A DNA stretch of 56,740 bases from Bacteroidales bacterium (GTDB lineage: Bacteria; Bacteroidota; Bacteroidia; Bacteroidales; UBA932): the NCBI GenBank assembly GCA_029007435.1, contig JAQXHU010000016.1, forward strand, positions 1 through 56,740, read 5' to 3'. The notes beneath the pieces are model-generated. The model had not been told where the DNA came from, searched no databases, and was given only the letters and a program-made list of their open reading frames with translations. The position numbers were made by a program, and so were the translations under genes. Shown here piece after piece: positions 34,691-43,135 of this stretch (its first letter is position 1; each line of letters begins with the position of its first letter).

Positions 34691-35470
34691 TTAAAGGTAA
34701 AGCACCGGGTTGCTTCCGGCAAGGCGGGAGCTGATGCGAACTGCAAAGTTAGGAAATTTTTTCCGTATCAGTGAAAATAAAATGTCCACTATGTCAACTT
34801 CGCTCTCGAAATGCCCGACATCCATTATCATAAAGTCATTTACGGTGAAGAAATTGTGGTAGGAGACATCTCCGGTGATGAACAGCTGCGCACCTGCTTT
34901 CACAGCCGCCCCGATCAATGAGGAGCCGGAGCCCCCGCACATCGCCACCTTGCTCACCGGTCCGTCAATGAGCCTGGAACAGCGCGCAACTTTTAGCGAG
35001 AATTTCTCCTTCACATAGGCCACGGCCTCTTCCGCGGACATCGGAGAAGGAAAATTGCCTATTGTCCCGAAGCCTGTGCCTTCGCCGTCCTCGTCAAGGA
35101 TTTGTACATTCTCGAGTCCAAGACGGGCGGCCATAGCGCCGCTCACGCCGGAGATGACCTTGTCGGCCGTGGTATGGGCGGCATAGACCGCCACACCTGC
35201 CCGGACTGCCTTGATAACTGCGAGAGCCGCCGGATCAGCCGGGTCAAGTCTTTTTATCCCCTTGAAAATCAACGGATGATGAGCGACGACCATATCCGCT
35301 CCGCATTCTACTGCCTCGTCAATCAGTTCCGGAGTGCAGTCAAATCCGAACAGAATCTGATGGACCTCGTCATCCTGTGAACCCACTATCAGGCCGCTGT
35401 TGTCCCAGTTTTCCTGGATTGACAGCGGAGCGAATTCCTCGATAGCCGATGTTATATCCCGGACTTTCAT
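34691..35470 (-). CDS. Nif3-like dinuclear metal-binding protein
   Basis: The 259-residue protein is the Nif3/YbgI/DUF34 type, hexameric proteins with two metals per site and of uncertain function (GTP cyclohydrolase I type 2 is one annotation). Metal ligands are visible in VVAHHPLIFKG near residue 65, the Asp of HTTADK, and MDVGHFESEV near the C-terminus. It is the short form: the ~100-residue central insertion found in many Gram-positive and Bacteroidetes homologues is absent. Its start overlaps the merR-type gene by 4 nt. Confidence 0.88.
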   Translation of the reverse strand: MKVRDITSAIEEFAPLSIQENWDNSGLIVGSQDDEVHQILFGFDCTPELIDEAVECGADMVVAHHPLIFKGIKRLDPADPAALAVIKAVRAGVAVYAAHTTADKVISGVSGAMAARLGLENVQILDEDGEGTGFGTIGNFPSPMSAEEAVAYVKEKFSLKVARCSRLIDGPVSKVAMCGGSGSSLIGAAVKAGAQLFITGDVSYHNFFTVNDFMIMDVGHFESEVDIVDILFSLIRKKFPNFAVRISSRLAGSNPVLYL

Positions 35471-35784
35471 AATGCATTTCTGATTTCAAGCAGCTGGCTG
35501 CGTATATCTTTCAGGCAGTTGATCGCCTTGACTCTGTCCTCCACTGTCTTGCGGTCTGCGTCAAGTCTGGCCGCGGCGCCCTGCAGGGTCATTCCGCCGG
35601 ATTTGACTAATAGATGCACCTGTTTGAGCACTTCGATGTCAGCCGCAGTGTACATCCTGTTGCCTTTTGCGTTCCTGTGAGGCTTGACAAACTTGGAGAA
35701 AGTATCCGACCAGAACCTGACGAGAGAAATGCTCTCACCGAGAATCTCGGCGGTCTCACCGATAGAATAATAAAGACGTTCCAT
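35467..35784 (-). CDS. Small MerR-family transcriptional regulator
   Basis: The 105-residue protein has a MerR-type winged helix at the N-terminus (YSIGETAEILGESISLVRFW, then MYTAADIEVLKQVHLLV) and a short C-terminal helix. It lacks an effector-binding domain, so it may sense through a partner or act as a plain DNA-binding protein. It overlaps nif3 by 4 nt and follows the M23 gene after 3 bp. The same gene order (MerR, Nif3, zinc ribbon) occurs in other Bacteroidetes. Confidence 0.85.
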   Translation of the reverse strand: MERLYYSIGETAEILGESISLVRFWSDTFSKFVKPHRNAKGNRMYTAADIEVLKQVHLLVKSGGMTLQGAAARLDADRKTVEDRVKAINCLKDIRSQLLEIRNAL

Positions 35785-35787
35785 ATA

Positions 35788-36735
35788 TTAATCCATTGAT
35801 TGTCCAGTAGTTGCTGCCATATACGCCACTTTCGCATACTCCTGCGGAGAGAAAGAGGCGAAAAAATAATTCACCGGGTCCACAGGTTCCCCGTCACGGT
35901 GCACCTCATAATGCAGATGCGGGGCGAAAGAACTGCCGGAGATGCCGACACAGGCTATCTTCTTCCCGGAGGACACCCTCTCCCCCTTCCTGACCACAAT
36001 GTCCTGAAGATGCGCATAAAGCGTGACGTAACCGCCGTCGTGGGTTATCTCCACCACGTTGCCAAGGCCTTTGCCCGAGCGGCGTATATCGGTCACAGTG
36101 CCGTCTCCGGAGGCCAGCACGGGCGTGCCCTGTCCTGCTATCAGGTCAACCCCGGAATGCTGCGAAAGCACTTTGTAGAAAGGATTGATCTTCTGTCCGA
36201 CAGAGGCGCCGACCTGGGCGAACTTCAGGCCATCTATCGGCAGGCGCATAGGCGGCAGGGGCTTCTCTCCGGAAGCCATCATGGAAAAGATGCTGCGGAA
36301 ATTGGTATCAACCGACACGGCCGCATTCTCAAGCACTCCAGCCTGCGTGGATGTATATGCCACAATGTCCCTGTCCGGAATGGAGTCGCCGGCAAATACG
36401 AAAGACATCGCATTGAGCGGATCCATCTGCGGGGCGGCTGAATGGAAAAGTCTCTCGTATATCGCATTGTCACGGGAATGCAAATCATTTATGACATCCG
36501 CTATAAGCTGTTCTTTCTCAACCATCTGCGGATAGAGCTTCTCGTACATACGGTTCTCTCTCTTAAGCCTTTTCTCCTCCTCGGTATTCAGGAAAAAAGA
36601 GAAAACCAGATAATAGAACGCAGCAAGGGACAGGGTGGCGACAAGCCATTTCACCGCGGTGAGGACCATCCCGCCGACTGAGTGTGTGACATTCCTCAGA
36701 TTGAAGTCCTTATCAACCTCATAACGGTTTCGCAT
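35788..36735 (-). CDS. M23-family peptidase, membrane-anchored (second of a pair)
   Basis: The 315-residue protein has one transmembrane helix (about 25-48), a coiled-coil linker, and a C-terminal LytM/M23 domain. Zinc ligands His193 and Asp197 (HSGVD) and His273/His275 (HLHYE) are present, so it may cut peptidoglycan cross-bridges or peptides. The usual FGxRxxP block before the first ligand is not preserved (VGQKINPF here). It follows the other M23 gene after 11 bp and is its paralogue. Such proteins can be active endopeptidases or activators of amidases; which one is unclear. Confidence 0.88.
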   Translation of the reverse strand: MRNRYEVDKDFNLRNVTHSVGGMVLTAVKWLVATLSLAAFYYLVFSFFLNTEEEKRLKRENRMYEKLYPQMVEKEQLIADVINDLHSRDNAIYERLFHSAAPQMDPLNAMSFVFAGDSIPDRDIVAYTSTQAGVLENAAVSVDTNFRSIFSMMASGEKPLPPMRLPIDGLKFAQVGASVGQKINPFYKVLSQHSGVDLIAGQGTPVLASGDGTVTDIRRSGKGLGNVVEITHDGGYVTLYAHLQDIVVRKGERVSSGKKIACVGISGSSFAPHLHYEVHRDGEPVDPVNYFFASFSPQEYAKVAYMAATTGQSMD

Positions 36736-36746
36736 TGGGCACCTCC

Positions 36747-37757
36747 TTATCTGAATGACCTCGGGAATCCTGCAGTCATTATATTATCCGACTCGGCGGC
36801 CACTTTGCCCACCATCGACTCGTATTCATCCAGAGGCATTGTCATATCGAAATAGTTGTACGGATTCACGAACTTTCCTCTGTACATCACCTCATAATGG
36901 AGATGAGGTCCGGTGGAACGTCCCGAATTGCCGGTCTCGCCAAGGCATTCCCCTCGCTTGAGTTTCATTCCCTCGACCACATACACTACCTTCAGATGGG
37001 CATATCTGGTCTTGTATCCGAAACCGTGGTCAATGAGCACGGAATTTCCGTAGCCGAACAGGTCGAAGTTCACCGACTCCACAGTGCCCTCCCCGGTTGC
37101 ATAGACCGGATAGCCTGGCTTGCAGGCGAAATCAAAGCCGGTATGCATCTTGGAGACTCCGGTGATAGGGTCTGAACGGTAGCCGAAAGAGCTTGACATT
37201 CTGTATTTTGAAGCGTCCGGGGCAATCGGCGGCACAGCCGGGATGCAGGATGCCATATCTCCGGCTTTCTTGGACAGGGCCTCCACCTCGTCAAACGATT
37301 TGCTCTGGACATAAGTCTTCTTGGTGAGCACATCGAGCCTGACAGTCGTGCGCTTGAGGATGGAATTGTCCGGAATGGCGTCAAGGAACTCATACCTGTT
37401 CACTCCGCCGAATCCGGCATTTCTGACCTCGGCCGGAATGCTGTTCATACCGAAAATGTTCCTGTATATCTCGTCATCCCTGATTCCAAGTCCGTCAAGA
37501 GATGCATCATAAATGTCCATCTGCCTGTTCATCAGCTCCATACGTGAAATCCAGCGGGCGTTCGCCTTCTTCAGGAGGACTGTTTTCGGGAGCTCAAGCC
37601 CGAAGACCGAAGTGGCCAGCCAGAAATATACGCAGGACAGAGCGACGCTTGAGCAGACAAGCATCACGATTTTCATTACCCTGGAGCTGGCTGAAACCTT
37701 CTCTATCTCGTAAAGGAGGGTCTCAGGATTAAGTTTATACCTTTTAAATTCAGACAT
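36747..37757 (-). CDS. M23-family peptidase, membrane-anchored (first of a pair)
   Basis: The 336-residue protein has a short cytoplasmic N-terminus, one transmembrane helix (about 28-53), a helical region, and a C-terminal M23 domain with FGYRSDP (191-197), His205/Asp209 (HTGFD) and HLHYE (His285, His287). All zinc-site residues are present. It matches the small M23 proteins of Bacteroidetes that lie beside alaS, divergently transcribed. ATG at 37757 (MSEFKRY) is chosen; a -7 box 6 bp upstream implies a leaderless mRNA. Confidence 0.9.
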   Translation of the reverse strand: MSEFKRYKLNPETLLYEIEKVSASSRVMKIVMLVCSSVALSCVYFWLATSVFGLELPKTVLLKKANARWISRMELMNRQMDIYDASLDGLGIRDDEIYRNIFGMNSIPAEVRNAGFGGVNRYEFLDAIPDNSILKRTTVRLDVLTKKTYVQSKSFDEVEALSKKAGDMASCIPAVPPIAPDASKYRMSSSFGYRSDPITGVSKMHTGFDFACKPGYPVYATGEGTVESVNFDLFGYGNSVLIDHGFGYKTRYAHLKVVYVVEGMKLKRGECLGETGNSGRSTGPHLHYEVMYRGKFVNPYNYFDMTMPLDEYESMVGKVAAESDNIMTAGFPRSFR

Positions 37758-37763
37758 ATTGCG

Positions 37764-37771
37764 CAAATATA
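37764..37771 (-). promoter_or_regulatory. Probable -7 element for the M23-to-rnfA gene run
   Basis: The minus strand reads TATATTTG, an exact TAnnTTTG match, only 6 bp before the ATG at 37757. Transcription would begin about at the start codon. It is the only promoter-like signal I found before the fourteen collinear genes. Confidence 0.5.
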
Positions 37772-37793
37772 ATCTTTTTTGAGAAAAAAATTA

Positions 37794-37801
37794 TAATTTT
37801 G
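37794..37801 (+). promoter_or_regulatory. Probable -7 promoter element of alaS
   Basis: TAATTTTG matches TAnnTTTG, 75 bp before the alaS ATG. It lies 22 bp from the divergent box at 37764-37771. Confidence 0.45.
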
Positions 37802-37811
37802 CCGTTTGTTT

Positions 37812-37849
37812 GGGTACCGGACGGTGCCCCTCCGCACGAAAAACCGTGC
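37812..37849 (+). promoter_or_regulatory. Two hairpins in the alaS leader
   Basis: Hairpin 1 pairs 37812-37818 with 37823-37829 (7 bp, one G-U, 4-nt loop). Hairpin 2 pairs 37834-37838 with 37845-37849 (5 bp, 6-nt loop). Both lie in the predicted 5' leader between the -7 box and the ATG. No T-box or known riboswitch signature is visible; the structures may stabilise the leader or bind a regulator. Confidence 0.4.
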
Positions 37850-37876
37850 CGAAAACAGAACAGATAGTTTATTTTT

Positions 37877-40495
37877 ATGATGACTTCAAACGAAATAAGA
37901 CAGAAATTTCTGGATTTCTTCGCATCCAAAGGACACAGCATTGTCCCGTCGGCCCCTATGGTCGTGAAGAACGACCCGACTCTTATGTTCACCAATGCCG
38001 GAATGAACCAGTTCAAGGACATCTTCCTCGGCAATGCGGCACCTAAGTCGCCACGGGCTACAGATTCACAGAAATGCTTGAGGGTCAGCGGAAAGCACAA
38101 CGACCTCGAAGAGGTCGGACACGACTCATACCACCATACGATGTTCGAGATGCTCGGCAATTGGAGCTTCGGGGACTATTTCAAGACCGAAGCCATCAGC
38201 TGGGCCTGGGAGCTTCTTACAGATATTTACGGAATTGACAAGACCAAGCTCTACGCCACAGTGTTCGAGGGCAGCGAGGAGGATGGCACGACCCTTGACG
38301 AGGAGGCCCGCCAGACCTGGCTGAAATTTCTCCCGGAAGACCACGTCCTGCTCGGAAACAAGCACGACAATTTCTGGGAAATGGGAGATACCGGCCCTTG
38401 CGGTCCCTGCAGCGAAATCCACATTGACCTGAGAAGCGACGAGGAGATCGCCAGGGTGCCTGGACGCGAGCTTGTCAACAAGAGCAATCCTCTCGTCATC
38501 GAGATATGGAACTTAGTGTTTATGCAGTACAACCGGAAGGCCAGCGGAGAGCTCGAGCAGCTGCCTGCCCGCAACATAGACACGGGTATGGGATTCGAGA
38601 GGCTATGTATGGTGCTCCAGGGCAAGAAGAGCAACTATGACACCGACGTGTTCACAGGAATGATTCACAGAATCGAGGAACTGTCCGGCCACTCATACAA
38701 CGAGTCGGAAAAGACCGGCGTGGCTATGAGGGTTATCGCAGACCACATCAGGGCCATCAGTTTCTCCATCGCCGACGGCCAGCTTCCTTCCAATGTGAAA
38801 GCGGGCTATGTCATCAGGAGAATCCTCAGAAGGGCAGTGAGATACGGTTACACATTCCTCGGATTCAACGAGCCGTTCCTCTGCCGCCTCGTGTCTCAGC
38901 TCGCCGACGATATGGGAGGAGCATATCCTGAGCTGCGCAGTCAGCAGAACCTCATCGAGAGCGTCATAAAGGAAGAGGAGTTCGCATTCCTCCGCACCCT
39001 CGACAGGGGCATCAGGCTGATGGACGACTATCTTGAGAAATCAGCCGGGAGCAAAGTGATAAGCGGAAAGGACGCGTTCGTCCTCTACGACACCTACGGA
39101 TTCCCTATAGACCTGACTGAGCTCATCGCATCCGAGAACGGCTACAAGGTTGACCTTGAGGAGTTCAACGCAGAGCTCCAGAAGCAGAAAGAGAGAGCCC
39201 GCCAGGCCACATCCAACGAGTTCGGAGACTGGATCCAGTACCGCAGCGGCGAGGAGGAGGAATTCCTTGGCTACGACTACACGGAGCTTGACGGAATCAG
39301 CCTCCTGAAGCAGCGCACAGTGAAGCAGAAGAACAAAGTGATGTACCAGCTTGTCTTCGACCGCACTCCGTTCTATGCGGAGATGGGAGGACAGGTCGGC
39401 GACACCGGATATATCGAGTCGGAGAGCGGTGAGAGGATTAACATTCTCAACACGGTCAAGGAGAACAATCTCACGATTCACATCGCGGAGAGGATTCCTT
39501 CCGACTGCACGGAATCATTCTCATTGCACGTTGACACGGAGCGCAGAAAGAAAATCACTGCTAACCACACCGCCACACACCTTCTCGACTATGCATTGAG
39601 AGAGGTGCTCGGAACACACGTGGAGCAGAAAGGCTCATTCGTCGGCCCGGATTATTTCCGCTTCGACTTCTCCCATTTCTCGAAAATGACAGACGAGGAA
39701 CTTGAGAAGACGGAACGACTTGTGAATGAACTCATCAGGGCCAATTCCCCGCTTGAGGAGAAAAGGGACGCCACAATGGAGGAGGCCAATGCAATGGGCG
39801 CCATCGCATTGTTCGGAGAGAAATACGGAGACAAAGTGAGAGTGGTGAAATTCGGAGACTCGGTCGAGCTCTGCGGCGGAACCCACGCACAGGCGACAGG
39901 CCAGATCGGTATGTTCACAATAGTTTCCGAAGGCGCAGTGGCTGCCGGAGTAAGGCGCATCGAGGCACTCACCGGAGAGGCCGCCTGGAGACATTTCCAT
40001 ATGCTCGGAGAATCCATAAAGAACGCCCGGGCATTCTTCAACAATACGCCTAATCTTCTCGAGGCCATCAAGAAGCTCGTTGACGAGAATGCCGGCTACA
40101 AGAAGGAGATTGAGGATTTCGTACAGGAGAAGACAGCCCAGGTGGCAGAGAAACTCAGCAAGGAGGCCAAAGAGATCAATGGTGTGAAAGTTGTGGAGTT
40201 TTCAAGTCCGGCTGACCCTAATGTCATCAAGAACGCAGCGGCGATTCTCCAGAAGAAGACGGAGAACTTTATGTTCGCAGCGGCATTTGAATTCGAGGGA
40301 AAAGCGAGCCTAGTGCTTATGTATTCCCCTGACCTTGTCGCAAAAGGGCGCAACGCAGGAAAGGATATCCGGGAAGCTGCCAAGTTCATCCTCGGAGGAG
40401 GCGGAGGCCAGCCTGGTCTCGCCACAGCCGGCGGAAAGAGCCCGGAAGGCCTGAAAGACGCCCTGGCGAAGATGGTCGAGCTGGGCACAATGTAA
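37877..40495 (+). CDS. alaS: Alanyl-tRNA synthetase
   Basis: AlaS charges tRNA-Ala with alanine and edits misacylated Ser/Gly. The 872-residue protein has the class II core ([38 protein letters not shown]), the editing domain with [11 protein letters not shown] and [13 protein letters not shown] (zinc ligands), and a C-terminal DHHA1-type domain ending [15 protein letters not shown]. All parts are intact. ATG at 37877 or 37880 are equivalent. The lptF-fmt ORF follows after 19 bp. Confidence 0.98.
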   Translation: MMTSNEIRQKFLDFFASKGHSIVPSAPMVVKNDPTLMFTNAGMNQFKDIFLGNAAPKSPRATDSQKCLRVSGKHNDLEEVGHDSYHHTMFEMLGNWSFGDYFKTEAISWAWELLTDIYGIDKTKLYATVFEGSEEDGTTLDEEARQTWLKFLPEDHVLLGNKHDNFWEMGDTGPCGPCSEIHIDLRSDEEIARVPGRELVNKSNPLVIEIWNLVFMQYNRKASGELEQLPARNIDTGMGFERLCMVLQGKKSNYDTDVFTGMIHRIEELSGHSYNESEKTGVAMRVIADHIRAISFSIADGQLPSNVKAGYVIRRILRRAVRYGYTFLGFNEPFLCRLVSQLADDMGGAYPELRSQQNLIESVIKEEEFAFLRTLDRGIRLMDDYLEKSAGSKVISGKDAFVLYDTYGFPIDLTELIASENGYKVDLEEFNAELQKQKERARQATSNEFGDWIQYRSGEEEEFLGYDYTELDGISLLKQRTVKQKNKVMYQLVFDRTPFYAEMGGQVGDTGYIESESGERINILNTVKENNLTIHIAERIPSDCTESFSLHVDTERRKKITANHTATHLLDYALREVLGTHVEQKGSFVGPDYFRFDFSHFSKMTDEELEKTERLVNELIRANSPLEEKRDATMEEANAMGAIALFGEKYGDKVRVVKFGDSVELCGGTHAQATGQIGMFTIVSEGAVAAGVRRIEALTGEAAWRHFHMLGESIKNARAFFNNTPNLLEAIKKLVDENAGYKKEIEDFVQEKTAQVAEKLSKEAKEINGVKVVEFSSPADPNVIKNAAAILQKKTENFMFAAAFEFEGKASLVLMYSPDLVAKGRNAGKDIREAAKFILGGGGGQPGLATAGGKSPEGLKDALAKMVELGTM

Positions 40496-40514
40496 AAGAG
40501 CGACAATCATCATA

Positions 40515-43001
40515 ATGAAGAAACTCGATCAGTTCATAGTAAAGTCATTTGTGGGGCCGTTCGTCGGCATCCTGCTGATTGTCGTTTTCATTATGATGAT
40601 GCAGTTCCTCTGGCTGTATATCGACGAGCTTGTCGGTAAAGGCTTGGGGCTCAAGATTATACTGGAATTCTTAGGATGGGGCAGCGCCACTATGCTGCCT
40701 CTTTCCCTTCCGCTCGCCACCCTGCTGGCATCGGTGATGACAGTCGGACAGATGGCTGAGAACAACGAGCTTATTGCGATGAAGTCGGCGGGCATCTCGC
40801 TGACACGCATACTGACTCCGCTCATCATCTGCTCTTCAATCATCAGCGTGATAGCTTTCTTCACCGTCAACAATCTGGTGCCGGTGGCGTTCAACAAGAT
40901 TTACACGCTCAGGGATGACATCGGACGCACGAAATCGGAAATAAACATACCGACAGGAACATTCTACGACGGAATTGACGGCTACGTCCTGAGGGTTGAC
41001 CAGAAAGACGACAAGACCAATATGATGCACGGGGTGCTTGTCTATGACCACACCAGCGGCAAGGGCAACACCAGCATTACAATAGCCGACTCGGCAATGA
41101 TGAAGATGTCCAAGGCCAAGGACTATCTGACATTCCAGCTGTTCAGCGGCATCAACTACCAGGAGACCAACAAGATGTCCTACAGGGACACGGCTCTCCA
41201 GCTCCAGAAGATAACGTTCTCGAAACAGGAGATGATTATCCCGCTTGAGAACTATGCGTTCCAGAAGTCGGAGGACGCGAAGTTCGGCAATCAGGTCAAG
41301 GCTATGAGCCTCAGCCAGTTGCATCACGGGAAAGACTCATTGGGACATCTGAATGACTCAACCCGGGCGGTAAACACCCTTGCTCTCCTGTCCAAGAGGT
41401 CTCTCCGGTATGCGAACCAGCTGGACACGGCCTCTCATTTCCAGGGGACCACTCCTTATTCGAATCCGGAGATGTGCAGATGGAAAGACGAGAAGACCGA
41501 ACTGCGCGCTTATCAGGGGGCAATGAGCGTGGCTTCGGAATTCAGGCAGGACCTGAACGGCTACGCCAATGACGTTTACAGCTATATATACATATTGAGG
41601 CGCACAGATGTCGAGCTGCTGAAGAAATTTGCGGAGGCCCTGGCCTGCTTCATATTGTTCTTCATAGGAGCACCGCTCGGCGCATTCATACGGAAAGGCG
41701 GACTGGGAGTCTCAGCCATCATCGCCGTCCTGTTTTTCGTGCTTTACTGGGTGGTGGACATCACCGGAACGAAACTCGCCCGCGACGGAGCCATATCGGC
41801 CGCGTCCGGAGTGTTCATATCCACAGTGGTGCTGTTCCCGCTCGGCCTGTATTTCACCTGGAAGGCCGTTCACGATTCGGCCATCATCAACACCGAGAAC
41901 TTCGGTTCGTGGTGGAGAAAGTTAAAGAGCAGATTTATGACAACATTCAGAAAAACACGCATAGTATATATGGGCACGCCGGAGTTCGCAGTGGCTCCGC
42001 TGAAAGCCCTTATCGAGGCTAAATACAATATTGTCGGAGTGGTGACCGTGGCGGACAAGCCGAGCGGCCGCGGCCTCAAGGTCAACGAGAGCGCAGTGAA
42101 GAAATTCGCTGTGGAGCAAGGGATTCCGGTACTCCAGCCTATCAAGCTGAAAGACCCTGAGTTCCTGAAACAGCTTGCGGCCCTGAAAGCCGACCTGTTC
42201 GTGGTGGTGGCATTCAGGATGCTTCCTGAAGAAGTATGGACAATGCCGAAGCTCGGCACGTTCAATCTTCACGCCGCACTTCTTCCGCAATACCGCGGAG
42301 CGGCGCCTATCAACTGGGCTGTCATCAACGGGGAGAATATGAGCGGTGTCACTACCTTTATGATTGACAAGGATATAGACACCGGCGGAATCATTCTCAG
42401 GCAGGAATGCAGGATTGACAGGCGGGACACAGCCGGAGACCTGCACGACAAACTAATGCCTATCGGTGCGGACCTCGTGGTCCAGACTGTTGAGGGCATT
42501 ATAGAAAAGAATGTCGAGACGAGGGTGCAGAGGAGTTTCATCCAGGGCTCCGAAGTTCTCAAGCCGGCGCCCAAGCTAAACCGTGAGCTCTGTAACATAG
42601 ACTGGAACGACACCACGGCATCAATTTACAATTTGATACGTGGCTTAAGCCCTTACCCTGCAGCATTTACGATGATTCAGCCCAAAGATGGAAGCAGTTC
42701 TCCTTTACAATTGAAAGTGTACTTTGGAGAGCATGTAGAGGGGGATGAGTTCAAGGAATTGCTGAAAAAAGCCGGAAAAACTGGCTCTCAGGAAGTTATC
42801 AATCCGGGTGAGATTTTGACTGACGGGAAATCATTCTTTGCAATCGCAACAAGCGATGGGGCAATTTCGGCCATCGACGTACAACTGTCCGGAAAGAAGA
42901 GAATGGAGATTAAAGCATTCCTGGCCGGATTCCGTAATCCGGAGTTATTCACCACATTACCAGGCACTTCCAAGGCAGAACTCCTCAAAACCAAGAATTA
43001 A
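40515..43001 (+). CDS. fmt: Fusion of LptF/LptG-type permease and methionyl-tRNA formyltransferase
   Basis: One 828-residue frame encodes two unrelated proteins. Residues 1-474 are a YjgP/YjgQ (LptF/LptG) permease: three N-terminal helices, a periplasmic domain, three C-terminal helices (LACFILFFIGAPLGAFIRKG); this family extracts LPS from the inner membrane with LptB. Residues 475-828 are full-length Fmt, which formylates Met-tRNAi: RIVYMGTPEFAVAPLKAL, HAALLPQYRGAAPINWA (formyl-folate site), and a C-terminal OB-like domain. The joint is ...WRKLKSRF-MTTFRKTR, with an in-frame ATG at 41937 that may start Fmt independently. No stop separates the two. Whether a single polypeptide is made is unknown. 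Confidence 0.9.
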   Translation: MKKLDQFIVKSFVGPFVGILLIVVFIMMMQFLWLYIDELVGKGLGLKIILEFLGWGSATMLPLSLPLATLLASVMTVGQMAENNELIAMKSAGISLTRILTPLIICSSIISVIAFFTVNNLVPVAFNKIYTLRDDIGRTKSEINIPTGTFYDGIDGYVLRVDQKDDKTNMMHGVLVYDHTSGKGNTSITIADSAMMKMSKAKDYLTFQLFSGINYQETNKMSYRDTALQLQKITFSKQEMIIPLENYAFQKSEDAKFGNQVKAMSLSQLHHGKDSLGHLNDSTRAVNTLALLSKRSLRYANQLDTASHFQGTTPYSNPEMCRWKDEKTELRAYQGAMSVASEFRQDLNGYANDVYSYIYILRRTDVELLKKFAEALACFILFFIGAPLGAFIRKGGLGVSAIIAVLFFVLYWVVDITGTKLARDGAISAASGVFISTVVLFPLGLYFTWKAVHDSAIINTENFGSWWRKLKSRFMTTFRKTRIVYMGTPEFAVAPLKALIEAKYNIVGVVTVADKPSGRGLKVNESAVKKFAVEQGIPVLQPIKLKDPEFLKQLAALKADLFVVVAFRMLPEEVWTMPKLGTFNLHAALLPQYRGAAPINWAVINGENMSGVTTFMIDKDIDTGGIILRQECRIDRRDTAGDLHDKLMPIGADLVVQTVEGIIEKNVETRVQRSFIQGSEVLKPAPKLNRELCNIDWNDTTASIYNLIRGLSPYPAAFTMIQPKDGSSSPLQLKVYFGEHVEGDEFKELLKKAGKTGSQEVINPGEILTDGKSFFAIATSDGAISAIDVQLSGKKRMEIKAFLAGFRNPELFTTLPGTSKAELLKTKN

Positions 43002-43022
43002 CATTAAACAATTTTAGAATCA

Positions 43023-43071
43023 TTTAGAACATAGTTTAATGAAATTTAGTTTAATTATGGAATGTTCTAAA
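43023..43071. repeat. Inverted repeat between fmt and the surface operon
   Basis: Perfect 10-bp arms, TTTAGAACAT (43023-43032) and ATGTTCTAAA (43062-43071), flank 29 AT-rich bases that contain a direct repeat of AGTTTAAT (43033-43040, 43048-43055). The pair ends 11 bp before the -33 box of the operon promoter. No T-run follows, so an operator is more likely than a terminator. The rest of the 43002-43135 gap holds only the promoter. Confidence 0.55.
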
Positions 43072-43082
43072 AGTCGAAATTG

Positions 43083-43113
43083 TTTGCTTGTAAAAAAATT
43101 TAACCTAATTTTG
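43083..43113 (+). promoter_or_regulatory. Consensus promoter of the seven-gene surface operon
   Basis: TTTG (43083-43086), a 19-bp spacer, then TAATTTTG (43106-43113). Both boxes match the Bacteroidetes primary-sigma consensus. The start codon at 43136 is 22 bp after the -7 box, giving a leader of about 15 nt. Confidence 0.75.
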
Positions 43114-43135
43114 CCCGTACCTGTTAATAACGTAT

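Noticed and set aside
37801..37876. T-box or other tRNA-sensing riboswitch before alaS
   Set aside because: The leader is only about 75 nt, has no T-box sequence and no competing terminator; T-boxes are essentially a feature of Gram-positive bacteria.
41937..43001. Separate fmt gene starting at 41937
   Set aside because: Not excluded, but no stop codon or promoter separates it from the permease part, so it is reported as one fused frame with a possible internal start.
43023..43113. Invertible (phase-variable) promoter for the surface operon
   Set aside because: The inverted repeats do not enclose the promoter, and no recombinase gene is nearby.
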